A stretch of DNA of 64,000 nucleotides from CAYFPO01 sp964345035 (GCA_964345035.1 CAYFPO010000006.1:1-64000), one strand, 5' to 3'. Shown: positions 1 to 8,731, numbered from the stretch's first letter. Notes: generated by a model not told the origin, from the sequence alone. Numbers and translations: made by a program.

Positions 1-1971
1 GAGGTCAATTCATCATTCAGCGTTGGCTATTCGGAGTTCGACATTCTCAATGATAGTTTAACGGTACAACCGGGTGATACGGGGTTTGTAGATATTCAGC
101 TTACCACCGGTCTGGAAGAAATAACAATGAATGACACATTGACTTTAATGACCAATGACCCTTCTGCCTCCTCTCTCCTGTTTCCTGTTTCCTCAACCAT
201 CGTCCCCGATGAGCATCCCATCATCACCACCATCACCGATGTACCGGCAGATCAGGGTGGTTGGGTAACAGTGGGATTTACCCGCAGTTACCACGATACG
301 GACACACTCAGAAATGTGGAGATATACACGGTAGAAATGGATTACGGGGAGGACTGGGTTTCTGCAAACTCCGTCACTGCGTATGGCGATGCTGATTATA
401 CCGTAATGGTGCACACACCATTTGACCAGATGTCCGACGATACCACCATTACCTATATTGATTTCCGCATCATCGCCGGAATGGAAGAGGGCAATTTTGT
501 GAGTGAGGTGGAGCAGGGCTATTCATTGGATAATATCAATCCCGAAACGCCGGAGGGGTTAGAGGGAATTATTGCAAACGGTACCGCAATTTTGAGTTGG
601 TCAGAACCGGTGGATGAGGATTTCAGTCATTTCAGTATCACACGAAACGGTGAAATATGGGGATCCACAACAACACCCGAGTTCAGTGATACTGATTTGC
701 CCTATGCTCCTGGATTTGAGTATGCGGTTCAGTCGGTGGATGTCCACGGGAATGTTTCAGACCCCACTGAACCATTGGTACTGCCCAATACGGTAACCTA
801 CCAGATTGATATGCACAGCGGTGCAAATCTGGTGAGTTTTTATGCACTCCCGGATGACTCGGCCGTTGCTGAGGTGATGGCTGATCTGGGAGATAACGCC
901 ACCGGTGTTATTGGAGAAGGCGTGGCAGCATCCCACCTGGGCGGTGGCGACTGGGTAGGCAGTCTTGCAGAGATAAGGCATACCAGCGGTTATTGGGTGA
1001 AAATTGATACTGGTGATATTTTGGATGTAACCGGTGCGTATGTGGGTGAAGATATTCTATATGAACTTCACGAGGGTGCAAATTTGATTTCATATCCCAT
1101 CCCCGATGCAGTGGGACTCAGCACTGCACTACCAAATGATGTCGAATGTTTATTTGAAGGACTTATTGGTGAAGGTGTTGCAGCATCCCAGATCAGTTGT
1201 CAAAACTGGGTCGGCAGTTTAGGCTTCTTTGAAGGCAGAAGAGGATACTGGGCAAAGGTAAGTCCAGAGGTAGATGGGTTGACGTTCAGCTTTGAGTCTC
1301 CAGACCTGGTACGTTCTTTCCAGAATGCACAGATTCAAGAGCCTCCTCCGCATAGCTATGTCCAATCCATCTACCAGGCATTTTACTTTATTGAAGATAT
1401 GGAAGGTATTGACATTGAAATAGGCGACTGGATTATCGCTTACAATGGAGACAATGTTGTCGGTGCGAGACAATGGATTGGAGCTTACACCGATGTTCCT
1501 GCAATGGGAGAATATGATGAATCCACTGCAGGATATTGTGAGATTGGAGATACACCGACATTTAGAGTACTAACAGAATCAGGTGAGATGTTTACACTGG
1601 CTGGTAACATTCCTGCCTGGCAAAACAATGAGATATTTATGATATCTCTTACAGGGCCAACAGTAGAGGTTCCCACAGAATTCGTACTGAAACCGGCATT
1701 TCCAAATCCATTTAATCCGGTAACAACTATTGAGTTTGGAATTCCGGCTGTAGAGACACACAATGCTGTGACTCTGAATATTTACGATATCAACGGCAGA
1801 ATGGTTACTGAACTGTTAAATGGCGAGTTAGAACCCGGCTGGCATACAGTTCAGTGGAACGGGGAAAATCATTCAACTGGATTATACTTTGTGAAGCTGT
1901 TTATCAGCTCTGCTGCTGGCGGGAGTGCCGGTGAGTATCAGAACACCCAAAAAGTGATGTTGGTGAAGTAG
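1..1971 (+). CDS. Secreted T9SS cargo protein with C-terminal sorting domain (5' end outside window)
   Basis: The frame is open from base 1, so the N-terminus lies upstream; the first ATG, at 127, is internal. Residues about 177-260 (window numbering) look like a fibronectin type III domain. Two similar domains of about 75 residues follow (about 270-345 and 359-430). Each begins GANL(V/I)S and carries GEGVAAS, WVGSL and GYW(V/A)K motifs, so they are an internal duplication. The last ~90 residues match the Por secretion C-terminal sorting domain: PNPFNP, then NIYDINGRMV, then GLYFVKL, ending QKVMLVK. By family knowledge such proteins cross the outer membrane by the type IX system and are released or anchored at the surface. 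No catalytic motif is visible, so a surface or adhesive role is only a guess. Confidence 0.85.
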   Translation, partial: EVNSSFSVGYSEFDILNDSLTVQPGDTGFVDIQLTTGLEEITMNDTLTLMTNDPSASSLLFPVSSTIVPDEHPIITTITDVPADQGGWVTVGFTRSYHDTDTLRNVEIYTVEMDYGEDWVSANSVTAYGDADYTVMVHTPFDQMSDDTTITYIDFRIIAGMEEGNFVSEVEQGYSLDNINPETPEGLEGIIANGTAILSWSEPVDEDFSHFSITRNGEIWGSTTTPEFSDTDLPYAPGFEYAVQSVDVHGNVSDPTEPLVLPNTVTYQIDMHSGANLVSFYALPDDSAVAEVMADLGDNATGVIGEGVAASHLGGGDWVGSLAEIRHTSGYWVKIDTGDILDVTGAYVGEDILYELHEGANLISYPIPDAVGLSTALPNDVECLFEGLIGEGVAASQISCQNWVGSLGFFEGRRGYWAKVSPEVDGLTFSFESPDLVRSFQNAQIQEPPPHSYVQSIYQAFYFIEDMEGIDIEIGDWIIAYNGDNVVGARQWIGAYTDVPAMGEYDESTAGYCEIGDTPTFRVLTESGEMFTLAGNIPAWQNNEIFMISLTGPTVEVPTEFVLKPAFPNPFNPVTTIEFGIPAVETHNAVTLNIYDINGRMVTELLNGELEPGWHTVQWNGENHSTGLYFVKLFISSAAGGSAGEYQNTQKVMLVK

Positions 1972-2003
1972 GAAATAATTTTAATTCCCAATGAGGCTAA
2001 TAT

Positions 2004-2246
2004 ATGGCAACCCTTGAAAAAACAATAGAATTGGCGGTTCAACATCATAGAGGACAGAAAGATAAAGGCGGTGAACCTTACATTCTGCATCCCTTACGAG
2101 TGATGTATAAAATGGACTCAGAAAGCACCCGAATTATTACTGTACTCCACAATATAGTTGAGGATATGGATGTTACCCCGGATGATTTACGGGGAATGGG
2201 TTTTACTTTTACCATTGTTGATGCAATTGAACAATTGACGAATTAG
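2004..2246 (+). CDS. Truncated RelA/SpoT-type HD-domain protein
   Basis: The 80 residues match the start of the HD phosphohydrolase domain of RelA/SpoT homologues: AVQHHRGQKDKGGEPYILHP near residues 12-31, then VLHNIVED. Functional members have HD in this second motif; here it reads HN, so a metal-binding aspartate is replaced. The stop falls just where the helix after the motif would continue, and the second conserved aspartate is missing. An active (p)ppGpp hydrolase is therefore unlikely. A second frame downstream stays open and looks protein-like (see the next entry), which suggests a frameshift or gene remnant. It could still be a small expressed protein. Confidence 0.5.
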   Translation: MATLEKTIELAVQHHRGQKDKGGEPYILHPLRVMYKMDSESTRIITVLHNIVEDMDVTPDDLRGMGFTFTIVDAIEQLTN

Positions 2247-2320
2247 AAAAACCTAAGATTTGCAGTACTTGCGGTGATCTTGCATTATACTGCAAATGTA
2301 TTGAAGATTTTGAATTTTAA
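2231..2320 (+). pseudogene. Cysteine-rich tail in a shifted frame after the HD fragment
   Basis: The frame starting at 2240 is open to a TAA at 2318-2320 and reads ELEKPKICSTCGDLALYCKC followed by an acidic end. It has a CxxC plus CxC pattern typical of a small zinc site and no start codon. It sits directly after the HD fragment, in another frame. Either a frameshift near 2231-2245 cut the upstream protein from this tail, or it is the relic of a separate gene. A sequencing error is possible. Confidence 0.3.
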
Positions 2321-2336
2321 TAAACTGGAGGTAATA

Positions 2337-2510
2337 ATGAATAAACCAAGAACAATCGAATATATAATGGGATTTATTACGGGTATGTCAATTATGCTGG
2401 CAATCTGGGCATGCACCAATACATCACTGCAGGCAGGTTATGATGATGTACAGAAAGTACAGGTTGTAAACGGACACTGGGATCCGGTAAAGGTAACAGT
2501 TATAAAGTGA
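2337..2510 (+). CDS. Small single-pass membrane or lipoprotein-like protein (57 aa)
   Basis: I chose the ATG at 2337 because a strong Shine-Dalgarno (GGAGG, about 2327-2331) lies six bases upstream. An in-frame ATG at 2274 would add 21 residues and has no such site. Residues about 8-26 are hydrophobic (IMGFITGMSIMLAIWAC), ending in WAC, which could be a signal anchor or a poor lipobox. The tail is short and polar (VVNGHWDPVKV). I recognise no family. The good ribosome binding site supports translation. Confidence 0.6.
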   Translation: MNKPRTIEYIMGFITGMSIMLAIWACTNTSLQAGYDDVQKVQVVNGHWDPVKVTVIK

Positions 2511-2529
2511 TATAATTCAGATTACATCA

Positions 2530-2753
2530 ATGAAAACAGCAGTTAAATTCAGTCAAACTGAAACTACAGAACTGATTGTCAATCGTAACAAAGAAGATTA
2601 CCGCCTGAATACCCCGGAATACGATGTAAAGAATGTAATATTTTAATTGATTTACTGCTGTTGAATAACAACCCGGAATCTCCTGATGAGAATATTTTAA
2701 CTTCATGGGGAAATGTTGGCAAAGCTGTTATTAAATCTAAACATGGAAAGTAA
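2530..2753 (+). pseudogene. Frameshifted small zinc-ribbon-like gene
   Basis: An ATG at 2530 opens a 38-codon frame ending at 2646. The frame open from 2589 to the TAA at 2751-2753 is the more protein-like at its end: it contains PPEYPGIRCKEC, then a leucine-rich helix and NNNPESPDENILTSWG. Joining the start of the first frame to the second would give a protein of about 73 residues with a CxxC motif. A single indel between about 2590 and 2640 would explain the split. This stretch (2511-2843) holds nothing else I can support. Confidence 0.35.
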
Positions 2754-2843
2754 CCACCCGTAAATTTCCTTTTCCAAGCAGAATCCCATTTGTCTGTAAC
2801 CATCAGTTACCATTAAATTAAGCCTCAATTACAGGAGAAATAT

Positions 2844-3146
2844 ATGGACTTAAAAGACAAACTTGATCTATTGTGGAAATACCTAATGCTGGTCATATTG
2901 GCAGTTGTGGTGATTAGTCATCATTGCAAATCAAAATGCCAATATAAGAAACACCACAAATATGAATGTGCCTATTCAAAGGGAAACTTCGATTTACACT
3001 CTTTGGGTGATGAGGTAGAGGTGGAAGTAAAAATTGATAATGGCGATACCACCATTGTAATTGAAGTGGACGGTAAGCAATTATCGGATGAAGATGCAAA
3101 AGAACATAGGATCATCAAGAAAAAATTGGTTTTTGATACGGATTAA
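2844..3146 (+). CDS. Small membrane-anchored protein (100 aa)
   Basis: A Shine-Dalgarno-like AGGAGA sits about six bases before the ATG. Residues about 11-27 form one transmembrane helix (WKYLMLVILAVVVISH). A Cys/His/Lys-rich stretch follows (HHCKSKCQYKKHHKYEC), then an acidic soluble part with alternating Glu/Val residues (GDEVEVEVKIDNGD) that looks like a small beta-structured domain. I recognise no family. The Cys/His cluster right after the membrane segment might bind a metal, but this is only a guess. Confidence 0.6.
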   Translation: MDLKDKLDLLWKYLMLVILAVVVISHHCKSKCQYKKHHKYECAYSKGNFDLHSLGDEVEVEVKIDNGDTTIVIEVDGKQLSDEDAKEHRIIKKKLVFDTD

Positions 3147-3261
3147 ATTTGTTTTCAGTAATCAACTACTGCAATGGGTCATTGCACGAAAGGCAATGTT
3201 ACAAAAATGGTGATAAAACCGGAAAATGGCTGTCTTTTCTCAATGAATAAAATTCTATCCC

Positions 3262-3735
3262 ATTGATACATTAAGTCACGCACTTTGGGGACGGGGATTA
3301 TTCGGTTACCGGGGTAATCCTAAATTAGCGTTGTTCTGGGGCGCATTCCCTGATCTTCTGGCATTCGGTCCCTTTTTCTGCTTGCGGTTATTCACCGGAA
3401 AAATGGGATTTACAAAACCGCCCGTATCCATCATACCGGATTATGTGTTTCCTCTATACGATTTCTCTCATAGCTTTATCACTGCCTGTATTTTTATCGG
3501 ATTAATCTCATTTTTCAGGAAAGAATTTGCATTTTTTATGCTGGGTTGGCCGTTTCACATACTCCTGGATTTTCCATTTCATTCCATTGAATACTTCCCA
3601 ACAAAATTTATTTGGCCCATTTCTGATTACACCCTGGATGGAATTCCCTGGAACCAACCCGCAGTTTGGCTGCCCAATCTTGCTGGGATCGGAGTACTCT
3701 TTCTCTGGCGGAAATTTAATCCACCAAAACGCTGA
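3262..3735 (+). CDS. DUF457/YdjM-like membrane-bound metal-dependent hydrolase family protein
   Basis: The protein is hydrophobic with several predicted helices and carries the family's typical N-terminus, DTLSHALWGRGLFG, followed by FWGAFPDLLAFGP, then DFSHSF and GWPFHILLDF. The conserved His/Asp residues would bind metal. The first usual start codon in frame is TTG at 3331, but this would cut off DTLSHALWG, so the real start is upstream. The frame is open back to a TGA at 3244. The only candidates are ATT at 3262 or ATA at 3247. Alternatively, an ATG at 3243 in another frame joins after one base is lost from the CCC at about 3259-3261. The start given here is therefore provisional; substrate unknown. 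Confidence 0.6.
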   Translation: MDTLSHALWGRGLFGYRGNPKLALFWGAFPDLLAFGPFFCLRLFTGKMGFTKPPVSIIPDYVFPLYDFSHSFITACIFIGLISFFRKEFAFFMLGWPFHILLDFPFHSIEYFPTKFIWPISDYTLDGIPWNQPAVWLPNLAGIGVLFLWRKFNPPKR

Positions 3736-3859
3736 TCATTGCAGCCCAGACAATAATGCAGATACTGAATAGTGAAAGATACAGGATGGTACGCATAGCC
3801 GTTTTCCGGGAATCACTCAGTACTTGTATTAGATGTTGTTTATTGAAGATATTATCCAT
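3716..3859 (-). CDS. Small single-pass membrane protein on the minus strand (47 aa)
   Basis: Reading the minus strand from the ATG at 3859 down to the stop at 3716 gives 47 residues: a polar N-terminus (MDNIFNKQHLIQVLSDSRKT), then one hydrophobic helix (ILYLSLFSICIIVWAAMISV) and a short end. The polar-then-helix layout is typical of small inner-membrane proteins. It overlaps the 3' end of the preceding + strand gene by 20 bases, tail to tail. There is no clear Shine-Dalgarno. It is the only minus-strand gene I can support, and it could be a chance ORF. Confidence 0.4.
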   Translation of the reverse strand: MDNIFNKQHLIQVLSDSRKTAMRTILYLSLFSICIIVWAAMISVLVD

Positions 3860-4008
3860 AGTCTAACTTAATGATATTCAGAAAATGGTAAAGTGATCTC
3901 AACCTCAATTAAAAAATATTTTAGGAAATCAGAATTGTTTGGACTTCCAAACTATGTGATACCGGTTTTAATTTTACCCAATAAATTGATCGGGGAACTA
4001 ATTAACCA

Positions 4009-4605
4009 ATGAACAAAAATCAAAAATACATCCTCATTATTCTTTTGATTTCGCAAATCTGTGCAGCAAAAACCAATAGTACCGATTACACGGTATTCAA
4101 TATCGGTATTCAACCGGCATTATTTGCAACCAATGCGGGGTTGTCTGTGAATGTGTTAAACCTGTTTCTGGGAGCAGGCGTTTACATCAATCGCTACGGG
4201 ATGGGAACCATAGAAAAATATAGAAGAGTGGATAATATCAATATAGAAGGTGATGAATTTCTGGAAAATGATTCAGCGTGGAGATCAACTACAATCGGCA
4301 TCTCTTTTAAAATATTAAAAAATTTATATCTGTTCGCCGGTAATTGTGATGGTGAATACCAAATAATCAAAAGGTATAAAGATAGTTTAAGTGGTAAAAA
4401 TTATGAGATAAAAAAATTTGAGTATTTTCCCGGATATGAATTTGGAATTCAATATGAGTTGCAGAAGTTCAGAAATAGATATTCCCTAAATGCAATTCTG
4501 GGATTGAATTATGCCCTTACCGCTACAAAATCCTCCTTTGATTTCTGGCCCGAAAACCCGGTTTTGATAGCTGGTCTTGCCTTTGGTATCGTTCGGAATA
4601 AATAA
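4009..4605 (+). CDS. Exported beta-rich protein, probably outer membrane (198 aa)
   Basis: An N-terminal signal peptide (KYILIILLISQICAA, cleavage probably after ICAA at residues 19-20) is followed by alternating beta-strand-like segments such as FNIGIQPALFATNAGLSVNV and LFLGAGVYINRYG. The last strand ends GLAFGIVRNK. Length and pattern suggest a small 8-10 strand barrel or barrel-like protein. No family is recognised. The gene stands alone after a gap of about 150 bases, with the small membrane protein gene 21 bases downstream. Confidence 0.6.
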   Translation: MNKNQKYILIILLISQICAAKTNSTDYTVFNIGIQPALFATNAGLSVNVLNLFLGAGVYINRYGMGTIEKYRRVDNINIEGDEFLENDSAWRSTTIGISFKILKNLYLFAGNCDGEYQIIKRYKDSLSGKNYEIKKFEYFPGYEFGIQYELQKFRNRYSLNAILGLNYALTATKSSFDFWPENPVLIAGLAFGIVRNK

Positions 4606-4626
4606 TCCTCCTGAAACTCATTTCTG

Positions 4627-4866
4627 ATGCAACGGAAAAAAAGCTTATTTAAATTGGGTATCTTCATATTTATTTCCAGTTTTATTGTGGGTTATGGCGG
4701 ACTTGGATTCGGGGGAGTGCTGTATATGAAAACCGATGAAAAATTCTGGTTATGGGTTGGCTCAGGGTTTTATGGATTATCCTGGATTATGCTTGGTATA
4801 TCCCTGTTGATTTGCGGTAAGGAGGGGATTAAAATGTACCTGGATAAGAAGGAAAATGCCGATTAA
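4627..4866 (+). CDS. Small two-helix membrane protein (79 aa)
   Basis: Two hydrophobic segments are visible, at residues about 9-33 (LGIFIFISSFIVGYGGLGFG) and about 42-64 (LWVGSGFYGLSWIMLGISLL). Between them is a short polar loop and at the end a lysine-rich tail (YLDKKENAD), which suggests the C-terminus is cytoplasmic. There is no recognised family and no clear ribosome binding site. It lies 21 bases after the preceding exported protein, so they may be co-transcribed. Confidence 0.5.
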   Translation: MQRKKSLFKLGIFIFISSFIVGYGGLGFGGVLYMKTDEKFWLWVGSGFYGLSWIMLGISLLICGKEGIKMYLDKKENAD

Positions 4867-5019
4867 TTGAACTTAGAAAAATTTTAAAAATGTAAATATA
4901 GGATTAAAATCAGTACCGGATTTCCATGCCATTAATCCATACCTCACACATCAAAGTTTATTTTCCACATTTCCCCTTTCATTGATATAGACCTGTATCC
5001 AAAAATAATATTAAATTTA

Positions 5020-8000
5020 ATGTCTATGTCAAGTCAGAAAAATACAAAATTCAGTGAAGTTTCTAACCGTGTAGATTTTGTCCGGATGGAACACAAAATT
5101 CTGGATTTTTGGGAATCGAATGAGACATTCCGAAAATTGGTGGACAAAAATAAGGGAAAACCAAAATGGTCTTTCCTGGATGGGCCTATTACGGCAAATA
5201 ATCCCATGGGTGTCCACCACGCATGGGGAAGAACTCTGAAAGATATTTATCAACGGTACCACGCAATGCTGGGACATGAGCTGAGATATCAAAACGGATT
5301 TGACTGCCAGGGGCTTTGGGTAGAAGTGGAAGTGGAAAAAGAACTGGGTTTCAAATCCAAACGGGATGTGGAAGAGTTCGGCATTGAAAAATTTGTAAAT
5401 CTTTGCAAGAAACGGGTCGAGAAATACTCCAGGATTCAGACTGATCAGTCAAAACGGCTGGGATACTGGATGGATTGGGAAAATTCCTATTACACAATGT
5501 CTGATGAGAATAATTATTCTATCTGGGCATTTCTGAAAAAATTATTTGAAGATGGAAAGATATACAGGGGCACAGATGTAGTTCCATGGTCCGGGCGGTC
5601 CGGCACATCCTATTCCCAAATGGAGATCATTGAAGGACGTAAACTGGTTGCCCATTCCTCAGCTTTTGTCAAATTTCCATTAAAGAACAGGGAAAATGAG
5701 AATCTGCTTGTATGGACAACCACTCCATGGACATTAACAGCCAATATTGCAGCAGCAGTGAATGTGAATTTAAATTATACAAAATTACGAGCCAATGACG
5801 GACAACTGTATTATTTCGCTGAGGATAATTTTAAATTTCAACGGCTGGAAAAACAATTCAAGGAAAAGAAACAATGGATAGAAGGTGTCCCTAAACTTAA
5901 AACCATTGAACAGATATTCAAGGAACGGGGTGGTTATACACTGGAAGGGAATGTCAAGGGAGCAGATTTGGTTGGACTGGAATATTCTGGTCCTTTTGAT
6001 GAACTGCCGGCTCAGAATATTCCCGGCGGGTATCCCTATTCGAATTCAGACCTCAAGGACAAAAAGATATCACCGAAATCCTGCCATCGTGTGATTGACG
6101 GAGGAAAGGATAATATCGGTAATGATGTAGTAGTTGCGGGTGAAGGAACAGGAATCATCCATGTTGCCACCGGATGTGGTGATATTGATAATAAACTGGG
6201 CAAAAAATACAATCTTGCATCCATTGCACCCCTTGATGATGAATCCAATTATATTGATGAATTTGACTGGCTGACAGGATTGTCTGCAACTGATCCGGTT
6301 ACCACAGAAAAGATCATAAATGATCTGAAAGGAAAGGGAGTTCTCCTGTATGTGGAGAAGTACCCGCATATCTATCCCCATTGCTGGAGAAGCGGTGATG
6401 AACTGGTTTTCCGGATGGTGGAAGAATGGTATATCAATATGGATTGGCGGAATCAGATCAAAAAAATTGTAGATGATATCCAATGGATTCCATCCTGGGG
6501 TCAGGAAAAGGAACACGAATGGCTGGAAAATATGGGTGACTGGATGATTTCTAAAAAACGTTTCTGGGGACTGGCACTGCCAATCTGGACTTTTGAGGAC
6601 GGTTCTTTTTATGTGGTTGGTTCCCGGGAAGAATTACAGGAACTTGCAGTAGAAGGATGGGATGAGTTTGAAGGAATGAGCCCACATCGCCCCTGGATTG
6701 ACAAGGTAAAAATCAAACATCCGGAAACCGGATTGGTCGGTGAACGAATCCAGGATGTGGGTAATCCATGGCTTGATGCAGGAATTGTTCCGTTTTCTAC
6801 ATTGAATTTCCATTCCGACAGAAATTATTGGGAAGACTGGTATCCTGCGGACTTTATCACGGAATGTTTCCCGGGACAATTCAGAAATTGGTTTTATTCT
6901 CTTTTGGCAATGGCAACGGTGATGGATAATTCAGCTCCGTTTAAAACACTTCTGGGTCACGCACTTGTAAAAGATGAAACCGGAAGGGATATGCATAAAA
7001 GTTGGGGAAATGCCATCTGGTTTGAGGATGCTGCTGAAAAAATGGGAGTGGACGTAATGCGATGGCAATACGCAGCCCAGAATCCTGAACATAATTTACT
7101 GTTTGGATATCATACTGCAGATGAAGTCAGAAAACGACTGATAACTCTGTGGAACACCTATTCCTTCTTTGTCACCTATGCCCGGTTAGACGGATTCGAT
7201 CCGGCAGATAGACTCCCAGATTCAATTCAATTAACAAAACTTGACAGATGGATATTGGCTAAAGTAAATAAATTGGTGAAAACCGCCGGCGACTGTTACA
7301 GCGGTTATCAAACATACCGTCTGATGGATGAGGTTGTTAAATTCATAGATGATCTTTCTAACTGGTATGTCCGCAGAAATAGACGACGATTCTGGAAAAG
7401 TGAAAATGATGAGGATAAAACAGCGGCATATTCCACTTTATATAAAGTATTGGTAACTTTTACCAGGATGATGGCACCGATAATCCCGTTTATAACTGAA
7501 GAAATGTATGGAAACCTTGTCAGTTCACTGGTCGAATCGCCTGAAAGCATCCATCTTACAGATTTCCCGGAATATGATGAATCCATAGCTGATGATGAAT
7601 TAGTACGGGAAATTGATGCAGTGATTTCTGTGGTCAGTATGGGCAGATCCGCACGGAATAAAGCCAACATAAAAAACCGTCAGCCGTTGGAAGAACTGGT
7701 GGTTTCTACTAACAATGGATTTGAAAAAAATCTAAAGGATAATAAGGAACAAATCCTTGAAGAATTGAATGTGAAGAATGTCAAATTCATTGAAGAAGAA
7801 AATGAGATTATAACATTTAATATAAAACCGAATTTTCCATTAATGGGACAGAAATACGGGGCTGATCTGAAAAACATCACAAATTTGCTCAAGGAAATGG
7901 ATGATGAAGATGTTATCAATAAAGTGAAGTCAAAGCAGCCGCTGTCATTGCAGTCCAATGGATTTTCAGTTGATTTGGAACCAGAGGATTTAATAATAGA

Positions 8001-8352
8001 GGAGCAGGCGGTTGGCAATTATTCTGTGATATCAAATAAGAATTTTATAGTTGGAATAAAAACCGTATTATCAGACTCTCTCATTAATGAGGGAATCGTG
8101 AGAGATTTGGTAAGGCAAGTTCAGAATTTGAGAAAAGAATCCGAATTTAAAGTTGAAGACAGAATTCATGTATCAGTAGATGGACCGGATAAAATTAATA
8201 CTGCTGTTGAGGATTTTAAATCGTATTTTCTGAATGAAGTTCTGGGTAAAACATTAAATAACAAAGAACAAAAATTTGTACACACAAAATCAGTGAATAT
8301 CAATGGTCATATAGTCGACATTGGTATTTCACAAATATCTGAGGAGTTATGA
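5020..8352 (+). CDS. ileS: Isoleucyl-tRNA synthetase, divergent-motif type
   Basis: The 1110-residue protein is the length of a full class Ia IleRS with the CP1 editing domain (WTTTPWTL near residues 232-239). The HIGH signature appears as GVHHAWGR, with HHAW at residues 66-69. The KMSKS loop appears as DMHKSWGN at residues 657-664. Both differ from the textbook motifs but are consistent with an alternative IleRS type that I recall from Chloroflexi and some other phyla. An anticodon-binding domain follows (LDRWILAKVNKLV). The next gene starts directly after the stop. The start at MSMSS is the first in-frame ATG, with no obvious Shine-Dalgarno in the AT-rich leader. Confidence 0.93.
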   Translation: MSMSSQKNTKFSEVSNRVDFVRMEHKILDFWESNETFRKLVDKNKGKPKWSFLDGPITANNPMGVHHAWGRTLKDIYQRYHAMLGHELRYQNGFDCQGLWVEVEVEKELGFKSKRDVEEFGIEKFVNLCKKRVEKYSRIQTDQSKRLGYWMDWENSYYTMSDENNYSIWAFLKKLFEDGKIYRGTDVVPWSGRSGTSYSQMEIIEGRKLVAHSSAFVKFPLKNRENENLLVWTTTPWTLTANIAAAVNVNLNYTKLRANDGQLYYFAEDNFKFQRLEKQFKEKKQWIEGVPKLKTIEQIFKERGGYTLEGNVKGADLVGLEYSGPFDELPAQNIPGGYPYSNSDLKDKKISPKSCHRVIDGGKDNIGNDVVVAGEGTGIIHVATGCGDIDNKLGKKYNLASIAPLDDESNYIDEFDWLTGLSATDPVTTEKIINDLKGKGVLLYVEKYPHIYPHCWRSGDELVFRMVEEWYINMDWRNQIKKIVDDIQWIPSWGQEKEHEWLENMGDWMISKKRFWGLALPIWTFEDGSFYVVGSREELQELAVEGWDEFEGMSPHRPWIDKVKIKHPETGLVGERIQDVGNPWLDAGIVPFSTLNFHSDRNYWEDWYPADFITECFPGQFRNWFYSLLAMATVMDNSAPFKTLLGHALVKDETGRDMHKSWGNAIWFEDAAEKMGVDVMRWQYAAQNPEHNLLFGYHTADEVRKRLITLWNTYSFFVTYARLDGFDPADRLPDSIQLTKLDRWILAKVNKLVKTAGDCYSGYQTYRLMDEVVKFIDDLSNWYVRRNRRRFWKSENDEDKTAAYSTLYKVLVTFTRMMAPIIPFITEEMYGNLVSSLVESPESIHLTDFPEYDESIADDELVREIDAVISVVSMGRSARNKANIKNRQPLEELVVSTNNGFEKNLKDNKEQILEELNVKNVKFIEEENEIITFNIKPNFPLMGQKYGADLKNITNLLKEMDDEDVINKVKSKQPLSLQSNGFSVDLEPEDLIIEEQAVGNYSVISNKNFIVGIKTVLSDSLINEGIVRDLVRQVQNLRKESEFKVEDRIHVSVDGPDKINTAVEDFKSYFLNEVLGKTLNNKEQKFVHTKSVNINGHIVDIGISQISEEL

Positions 8353-8727
8353 ATGGCAAAGAATAAATGGAATAAAAAGGAACTCAAAGGATTTCGAAAG
8401 ATGATTCTTGATAAACGTCTCCAGATTGTCAAGGATATTTCCGAATCGAAAGAACGTGCAGATGAAATGCTTACCAGCGATTCGACGAATGCAATTTATT
8501 CATCTCATATGGCAGATGCAGGTTCAGATCAGCAGGAACGGGAAAAAGCGTTTTACTGGTTAAGCAGGGAAAACAGCTTGCTCCAGTATATGAATCGGGC
8601 ACTGAAAATGATTGAGGACGGTAGTTTCGGTATCTGTAAAACCTGCGGACATAAAATAAATAAAGAACGATTAATCGAAGTCCCGCACACGACTAAGTGT
8701 TTCGACTGTAAGAGTAACGCAGCATAA
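8353..8727 (+). CDS. DksA/TraR-family zinc-finger protein
   Basis: The 124 residues have a helical N-terminal part, with ADAGSDQQEREKAFY near residues 55-69. A C-terminal four-cysteine zinc finger follows: CKTCGHKINKERL, then CFDC. This matches the DksA/TraR C4 family. Members bind RNA polymerase in the secondary channel or act in stress responses. Here the N-terminal part lacks the long DksA coiled coil with the DxxDxA tip, so it is closer to the short general stress (YteA/TraR-like) group. The gene begins immediately after ileS and lies 4 bases before lspA, so the three probably form one transcript. Confidence 0.85.
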   Translation: MAKNKWNKKELKGFRKMILDKRLQIVKDISESKERADEMLTSDSTNAIYSSHMADAGSDQQEREKAFYWLSRENSLLQYMNRALKMIEDGSFGICKTCGHKINKERLIEVPHTTKCFDCKSNAA

Positions 8728-8731
8728 CCGG

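Noticed and set aside
3174..3266. A 30-codon ORF starting at 3174 and ending just where the membrane hydrolase frame begins
   Set aside because: No Shine-Dalgarno and unremarkable composition; more likely relevant only as a source of the ATG at 3243.
7308..8018. Minus-strand ORFs of over 100 codons inside ileS
   Set aside because: Serine-rich shadows of a clearly conserved synthetase.
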